This document shows positions 6,846-10,593 of a stretch of DNA of 10,593 nt, piece by piece. Each line of letters starts with the position of its first letter. Position 1 is the stretch's first letter. The stretch comes from Caryophanales bacterium (lineage in GTDB: Bacteria; Bacillota_I; Bacilli_A; RF39; UBA660), in contig JAEEKO010000079.1 of NCBI GenBank assembly GCA_016282415.1, positions 1 through 10,593 of the forward strand. The letters are read 5' to 3'. The notes beneath the pieces are model-generated. The model saw only the letters and a program-made list of their open reading frames with translations, was not told the DNA's origin and made no database searches. Made by a program: the position numbers and the translations under genes.

Positions 6846-7718
6846 CTATTCAATAATCTCTTGTTCTAAAAATAATTCAACGTTATCGTTATCTTTAACT
6901 TTTTGCTTTATTTCATTAATTAAATTAACAATATCGGCTCCTGAAGCATTACCTTTATTAATAATGAAGTTAGCATGTTTTTCACTTACATAAGCATCAT
7001 TAATATGATAATTTTTAAATTCATTAACTTCTACTAAACGTCCTGCAAAATCTCCTTCGGGATTTCTGAAAACACTTCCAGCTGATGGATATTCTAATGG
7101 TTGAGATGCTTTACGACGTGTTAAGCGATCTAAGATTAATTCTTTAGCTTCTTTAACATCAACATTTCTAAGTTTTAAGCTCGCCCCAAGTATAATATAT
7201 CTATTAGTTTCTTTAAATATTGAGTCACGGTATTTAAACCCACAATCTTCTTTATTTATTTCTTTAATTTGATTATCATCTTTATCTAATACTTTAACTG
7301 AAACCACAAAATTACTGATTTCATCATTATAAGCCCCAGCGTTATTATAAATGATACCACCAATTGTTCCTGGAATTCCTGATGCCCATTCTAGACCACC
7401 AAGGTTTTCTTTATATAATTCATTTATTAAAGCCCCTGGCATAACTCCAGCGCCAACATAGTATTCATTATCATTTAATTTATTAATCTCATTAAATTCT
7501 AGTTTAATAAAAGGATAATCATAACTTTCTCTTTTTAAAATAATGTTACTACCATTGCCAATAATAAAATATTTATCATGATAATCATTAACAAAATTAA
7601 CTAAATTATCAATACTATTAATGCTAATAAAATATTTACATAAACTATCTACTTTGTAAGTATTATAATCTTTAAGAGAAATATGTTCTAATACCTCACC
7701 ATATTTATTAAATTCCAT
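6846..7718 (-). CDS. murB: UDP-N-acetylenolpyruvoylglucosamine reductase MurB
   Basis: An FAD enzyme of 290 residues that uses NADPH to reduce UDP-GlcNAc-enolpyruvate to UDP-MurNAc in the cytoplasm. The FAD-binding region contains FIIGNGSNII (51-60) and GLEWASGIPGTIGG (108-121) with NNAGAY (125-130). Active-site candidates are Arg164 in KYRDS, the proton-donor Ser215 in SAGSVFRNP and the terminal Glu287 in LEQEI. The YRDS motif followed by SAGSVFRNP without the long type I insertion indicates the short type II MurB usual in Bacillota. The gene overlaps the end of murG by 11 bases; GGTGA in the last murG codons, six bases before the ATG, serves as its ribosome site, so translation is probably coupled. 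Confidence 0.96.
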   Translation of the reverse strand: MEFNKYGEVLEHISLKDYNTYKVDSLCKYFISINSIDNLVNFVNDYHDKYFIIGNGSNIILKRESYDYPFIKLEFNEINKLNDNEYYVGAGVMPGALINELYKENLGGLEWASGIPGTIGGIIYNNAGAYNDEISNFVVSVKVLDKDDNQIKEINKEDCGFKYRDSIFKETNRYIILGASLKLRNVDVKEAKELILDRLTRRKASQPLEYPSAGSVFRNPEGDFAGRLVEVNEFKNYHINDAYVSEKHANFIINKGNASGADIVNLINEIKQKVKDNDNVELFLEQEIIE

Positions 7719-8799
7719 TATTGTTCACCATATCTTTTATAATTTGATAAATTGTTTCACTTGAATTGATATTATCTAATTTCTTTAAACTATCTTTAAT
7801 AATTGTTTTCGTCTTAATATCATTCATAATAATATCAATCTTTGATTTTAAGAGTTCTTCATTTAAATCTTTTTCTTCAATCATTAAACATGCTTTTTTA
7901 TCTTCTAAAGCTTTAGCATTAAAGAATTGATGATTATTTGCAACATAAGGAGACGGAATTAAAATTGATGGAATATGTAGTGCAATTATCTCACTTATGG
8001 TACTAGCACCAGCACGGGTTACTAAACAATCAGCACTTTTTAAAATACGTGGTAAATTATCAAAGTATGGTAATACTTTAACATTACTTGGAATATCTAA
8101 ATTATTTACAAAATCATTATATAAACCATTACCGGTTATATATAAAACCTCATAGTTTTCATTACCACAATTAGCAATAAAGTTCTTCATTGAATTATTA
8201 ATGGTTTTACTACCTAAAGAACCAGCAACTACAACGATTAACTTTTTATCTTTAGTAAAACCTAGTTTAGTTTTATCATAGTTTTCCATTGATTTAGCAT
8301 TTTCACCACAAGGATTTCCGGTAAATTTAATATTTGAATTTTTGAATTTATCTTTACTAGCATCAAAAGAAACACCAACAACATCTGCATATTTAGAAAT
8401 AGCTAAGTTGGCTTTGCCAGGAATCGTATTTTGTTCATGGATAAAAGTTTTAATATTTAACTTTTTAGCGGCTTTTAATACTGGATATGTAACATAACCA
8501 CCAACACCAATAACAACATCTGGTTTAAAGTTTTTCATAATATTTAAACATTTTTTATAAGCTTTACGAATCAAAAAAACATTTTTTATATCACGAATAA
8601 TATTAGTTTTTGATAAACCGTAGATTTCAATTGCTTCATATGGAATATTTGATTTAGGGACAATTTCCTTTTCCATACGATTGTGCGTTCCAATATATAA
8701 AACTTCGGTATTCTTATCATGTTCTAAAAATTTATTTATAATTGCTAAGGCCGGATAAATATGTCCTCCAGTACCTCCAGCAGTAACTATAATTTTCAA
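7708..8799 (-). CDS. murG: Lipid II synthase MurG (GlcNAc transferase), TTG start
   Basis: A GT28 glycosyltransferase of 363 residues that moves GlcNAc from UDP-GlcNAc onto lipid I at the inner membrane face, giving lipid II. Seen are the N-terminal Gly loop AGGTGGHIYPALAI (7-20), GVGGYVTYP (98-106), FIHEQNTIPGKAN (119-131), the second Gly loop AGSLGSKTIN (192-201) and the donor-site block TRAGASTISEI (261-271) with ANNHQFFNAK (287-296). The second loop reads AGSLGS where GGSxGA is commoner. The frame extends to a GTG at 8808 that has no ribosome site; TTG at 8799 has AGGTGA five bases upstream and yields the family N-terminus MKIIVTAGGTGG. It is first in the operon, with a likely promoter at 8841-8868. 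Confidence 0.96.
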   Translation of the reverse strand: MKIIVTAGGTGGHIYPALAIINKFLEHDKNTEVLYIGTHNRMEKEIVPKSNIPYEAIEIYGLSKTNIIRDIKNVFLIRKAYKKCLNIMKNFKPDVVIGVGGYVTYPVLKAAKKLNIKTFIHEQNTIPGKANLAISKYADVVGVSFDASKDKFKNSNIKFTGNPCGENAKSMENYDKTKLGFTKDKKLIVVVAGSLGSKTINNSMKNFIANCGNENYEVLYITGNGLYNDFVNNLDIPSNVKVLPYFDNLPRILKSADCLVTRAGASTISEIIALHIPSILIPSPYVANNHQFFNAKALEDKKACLMIEEKDLNEELLKSKIDIIMNDIKTKTIIKDSLKKLDNINSSETIYQIIKDMVNNNGI

Positions 8800-8804
8800 T
8801 CTAA

Positions 8805-8810
8805 TCACCT
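8805..8810 (-). promoter_or_regulatory. Ribosome binding site selecting the murG TTG start
   Basis: AGGTGA on the minus strand, five bases before the TTG at 8799. The GTG inside this same element is the only in-frame alternative start and would have no Shine-Dalgarno sequence. Confidence 0.65.
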
Positions 8811-8840
8811 AATATAATTATACTATCAATATTTAAAAAT

Positions 8841-8868
8841 ATCTTATTTTTGTAAAAAAATGTGTCAA
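8841..8868 (-). promoter_or_regulatory. Probable promoter of murG-murB-divIB
   Basis: A perfect TTGACA (8863-8868), a 16-base spacer, then TAAGAT (8841-8846, four of six matches) on the minus strand. The -35 box begins two bases after the pfp terminator tract. A perfect TATAAT at 8817-8822 has no good -35 box and would leave a leader of only about ten bases; it cannot be excluded as the true -10. Confidence 0.5.
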
Positions 8869-8870
8869 GT

Positions 8871-8896
8871 AAAAAGTAAGAAATTACTTTCTTACT
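8871..8896 (-). terminator. Rho-independent terminator of pfp
   Basis: On the minus strand, AGTAAGAAA and TTTCTTACT form a perfect 9-bp stem around the loop GTAA, followed by TTTT. The loop contains the pfp TAA stop (8884-8886), so the final Val-Arg-Lys codons form the 5' arm. Confidence 0.75.
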
Positions 8897-10113
8897 ATAT
8901 GTTTTGGTAAACCATTCTCATAAATAGGAGTTAATTCTCCCATAATTAATGGTCTAGCATAATCTAAATATTCTTGTTTCATTTGTTTGTTTTGAGAATC
9001 AATCCATTCAATTGGAACTTTCTTTTCAACGTTAGCAATATTATGGATATCGTAAACTTCATAATTTACAGTATAAGGATTATTATTAACACGCATGATT
9101 GTAGCCATCATACCAGTTTTACCTTCAAATACCGCTTGAACAGCAGCAGCACCACTACCTTCTGCTTCTTCAATATCAGTTAATGATGCAATATGAGTAG
9201 CAGCACGTTGTAATGTTGAAAGTTCAATAGCACGTGTTTTTAAACCCGTTTCTTTATTAATAATATTAGCTAATGTAACAGCACTACCTGATAGTTGTTT
9301 ATGGCCAAAAGCATCAACCGCACGATCACTATCACCATATTCACAAATGAATTTACCATCCTTATCATGGATACCTTCAGAAATAGCAATTACTACACTT
9401 TTCTTTGTAGCAACTAAATTATTAACACGAGCTTTAAACTCATCCATGTCAAAATCCTCTTCTGGTAAATAAATGGCATCAACACCTTCACAATCGTTAC
9501 CTTTAGCAAGTGCCGCACCACATGTTAACCATCCAGCATGACGACCCATAATTTCAACGATTAATACGGTTGGTTTATTAATACCAAATGAAGCATTATC
9601 ACGAATAACTTCTTTAATACTAGTAGCAACATATTTAATAGCACTACCATAACCAGGACAATGATCAGTAATCGGTAAATCATTATCAATAGTTTTAGGA
9701 ACACCCATAAATAATTGACGCTTATTATTTAACGCTGCATAATCGGCTAACATTTTAATAGTATCCATTGAGTCATTACCACCAGTATAGAATAAAGCAT
9801 CAATTTCATATTTATCTAATATTTCAAAGATTTTTTCATATACTGCTTGATCATCTTCAAATTTTGGTAATTTGAAACGACAAGAACCTAAAAAAGCACT
9901 TGGTGTTCTCTTAAGTAATTCATAGTTATCATTGTCTTTAAAATAATCATCTAAATCAATGATATTTTCCTTTAAAAATCCTTCAATACCATATACCATT
10001 CCATATACAGTTTCTACCCCTAATTCTTTTGCTTTTTTATAAACTCCCGCAATACTAGAATTTATAACTGCTGTTGGTCCTCCTGATTGACCAACTATGA
10101 TCTTCTTAATCAT
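8884..10113 (-). CDS. pfp: 6-phosphofructokinase, PPi-dependent type
   Basis: A PfkA-superfamily enzyme of 409 residues that phosphorylates fructose 6-phosphate to fructose 1,6-bisphosphate in glycolysis. Seen are the N-terminal GQSGGPTAVINSS (8-20), TGGNDSMDT (110-118), the catalytic block PKTIDNDLP (139-147, with Asp143 the likely base) and IMGRHAGW (188-195) for sugar phosphate binding. The phosphoryl-donor signature is Asp114 in GGNDS plus Lys140 in PKTIDND. ATP-dependent enzymes have Gly at both positions, whereas the Asp/Lys pair is the known mark of pyrophosphate-dependent PFKs (EC 2.7.1.90), making the step reversible. Cofactor use is inferred from those residues. GGGTGA six bases upstream supports the ATG. 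The gene separates an ftsW remnant from murG and carries its own terminator, so it is probably transcribed alone. Confidence 0.93.
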   Translation of the reverse strand: MIKKIIVGQSGGPTAVINSSIAGVYKKAKELGVETVYGMVYGIEGFLKENIIDLDDYFKDNDNYELLKRTPSAFLGSCRFKLPKFEDDQAVYEKIFEILDKYEIDALFYTGGNDSMDTIKMLADYAALNNKRQLFMGVPKTIDNDLPITDHCPGYGSAIKYVATSIKEVIRDNASFGINKPTVLIVEIMGRHAGWLTCGAALAKGNDCEGVDAIYLPEEDFDMDEFKARVNNLVATKKSVVIAISEGIHDKDGKFICEYGDSDRAVDAFGHKQLSGSAVTLANIINKETGLKTRAIELSTLQRAATHIASLTDIEEAEGSGAAAVQAVFEGKTGMMATIMRVNNNPYTVNYEVYDIHNIANVEKKVPIEWIDSQNKQMKQEYLDYARPLIMGELTPIYENGLPKHIVRK

Positions 10114-10131
10114 CCTTTATCACCCAAAATA

Positions 10132-10160
10132 ATTTTAACAAAAAAACTAATAAAAGTCAT
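10132..10160 (-). promoter_or_regulatory. Possible promoter of pfp
   Basis: ATGACT (10155-10160, matching TTGACA at four of six), a 17-base spacer, and TAAAAT (10132-10137, five of six) on the minus strand, just ahead of the GGGTGA ribosome site. The -35 box lies within a weak hairpin, so the evidence is moderate. Confidence 0.4.
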
Positions 10161-10170
10161 TATGATTTTT
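10141..10170 (-). terminator. Weak hairpin after the ftsW remnant
   Basis: On the minus strand, AAAAATCAT can pair with ATGACTTTT with one mismatch and almost no loop, followed four bases on by a T-rich run. It has only one or two G-C pairs and overlaps the possible pfp -35 box. It could be the original ftsW terminator or a chance palindrome. Confidence 0.3.
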
Positions 10171-10172
10171 AA

Positions 10173-10268
10173 CTATTTTGCATCATTAATTAATAATCCT
10201 ACACTAATCATACTAATCAAAAATGATGAACCGCCATAACTTAAAAATGGTAATGTTACTCCATAGAC
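10173..10268 (-). pseudogene. 3' remnant of an ftsW/rodA-type lipid II polymerase gene
   Basis: Reading to a TAG at 10173-10175, the minus strand encodes VYGVTLPFLSYGGSSFL followed by a last membrane-like stretch ending LLINDAK. PFxSYGGSS is the hallmark of the C-terminal region of SEDS proteins (FtsW, RodA, SpoVE). Only about 30 of the usual 370-400 codons are recognisable. Upstream in the same frame the translation (LTDFSYECN) no longer looks like FtsW, and a TAG stop is met about 19 codons before the homology. Neither other frame restores the expected membrane segment. It lies where ftsW normally sits, upstream of murG, so it is more likely the broken end of the native gene or of a duplicate than a functional small protein. 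An assembly join at this point is an alternative. Confidence 0.75.
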
Positions 10269-10270
10269 AT

Positions 10271-10347
10271 TGCACTCATAACTGAAATCTGTCAGGTAAC
10301 AACTACACTATAACTGTTTTTGTAAACTGCATCCTCTAAAAGGATAT
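10271..10347. other. Junction segment with imperfect direct repeat, IS-end-like sequence
   Basis: Noncoding DNA between the ftsW remnant and the acetyltransferase. CACTCATAACTG (10273-10284) recurs as CACTATAACTG (10306-10316), one base shorter. Starting exactly where FtsW similarity stops, the plus strand reads TGCACTCATAACTGAAATC followed by TGTCAGG. That vaguely resembles the TGnACT...AAA...TG pattern of some IS3-family ends. No transposase or second inverted end is visible. A 5-6 bp hairpin at 10331-10345 lacks a U tract. The IS reading is tentative. Confidence 0.3.
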
Positions 10348-10593
10348 TTATTTGTTAATTATAGTATAAACTTTTTGATTATAATAATTTTCACCTAGTT
10401 TATAACTATCTTCTCTTTCAGATTCAAAATGCATACCAATACTTTCAGCTAGTTTAATAGATGCTTCATTTTCTAAAACAATATTAGCATCTATTCTATG
10501 AAATTTTAATTTATTAAACCCAAAATCAATTACCTTTGCTGTTGCTTCTTTTCCATAACCCCTATTATTATATTTATAACTTATAATATATCC
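10348..10593 (-). CDS. GNAT-family N-acetyltransferase (RimJ/RimL type), N-terminus cut by window edge
   Basis: The last 81 residues of an acetyl-CoA-dependent acyltransferase, open to the right edge. It contains the acetyl-CoA pyrophosphate loop NNRGYGKEA (residues 9-17 of the visible part), followed by KLKFHRIDANIVLENEASI and KLAESIGMHFE, the motif A to motif B layout of RimJ/RimL-like enzymes, where an Asn-x-x-Ser helix follows the strand. It ends KVYTIINK at a TAA. Substrates of such enzymes range from ribosomal protein N-termini to small metabolites or antibiotics, and nothing here chooses among them. No terminator is clear behind it. A GNAT gene at this spot in a cell-wall cluster is unusual and, with the adjacent ftsW remnant, suggests insertion or rearrangement. 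Confidence 0.88.
   Translation of the reverse strand, partial: GYIISYKYNNRGYGKEATAKVIDFGFNKLKFHRIDANIVLENEASIKLAESIGMHFESEREDSYKLGENYYNQKVYTIINK

Noticed and set aside
8817..8822. Perfect TATAAT just before murG
   Set aside because: No -35 box lies at 16-18 bases, and it would give a very short leader; it is kept only as an alternative to the TTGACA promoter.
8974..9183. 69-residue open frame on the plus strand
   Set aside because: It lies antisense inside pfp, is Phe/Ser/Ile-rich low-complexity in translation, has no ribosome site, and is a shadow of the pfp reading frame.
10331..10345. ATCCT/AGGAT hairpin after the acetyltransferase gene
   Set aside because: The stem is only 5-6 bp and no T run follows on the minus strand, so it is not a convincing terminator.
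1..10593. tRNA, rRNA, CRISPR array, riboswitch, complete IS or prophage
   Set aside because: I looked for these on both strands. No cloverleaf, spaced identical repeats, transposase or integrase frame, or recognisable riboswitch core is visible.

Overview
This is a very AT-rich, densely packed stretch in which every convincing gene lies on the minus strand. The gene set is a diverged division/cell-wall (dcw) cluster of murG, murB and divIB, plus mtaB, recD2 and a PPi-type phosphofructokinase. Strong AGGAG/GGTGA ribosome sites and A+T-biased codons also fit. Together these point to a low-G+C Bacillota, most likely a walled member of Bacilli close to Mollicutes (Erysipelotrichales or RF39-like gut lineages). 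That placement is inference. Trp is encoded by TGG, and none of the eleven readable stop codons is TGA (all TAA or TAG).

In transcription order, from the right edge leftwards: (1) the 3' part of a GNAT acetyltransferase running off the right edge; (2) a junction segment of about 80 bases with an imperfect direct repeat and an IS-end-like start, followed by a roughly 30-codon remnant of the ftsW/rodA 3' end; (3) pfp, a PPi-type 6-phosphofructokinase, closed by a terminator; (4) a murG-murB-divIB operon with its own promoter and terminator, making lipid II and a divisome component; (5) a noncoding gap of about 200 bases with TTGACAAT repeats; (6) an unrecognised single-pass membrane protein with an acidic cytoplasmic tail; (7) an unrecognised 183-residue soluble protein bracketed by a promoter and a terminator; (8) a tight mtaB-recD2-ytxH-like run (tRNA thiomethylation, DNA helicase, small membrane protein); (9) an AI-2E family transporter running off the left edge.

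Regulation is compact. Four genes end inside or against a terminator-like hairpin, three of them with the stop codon in or at the loop, so the last codons also form the 5' arm. Two terminators are followed within 2 to 4 bases by the -35 box of the next promoter. Most of the window is ordinary core genome. The least explained parts are the ftsW remnant and its junction, the two unrecognised proteins, and the lack of any visible promoter for mtaB-recD2. I see no tRNA, rRNA, CRISPR array or complete mobile element.
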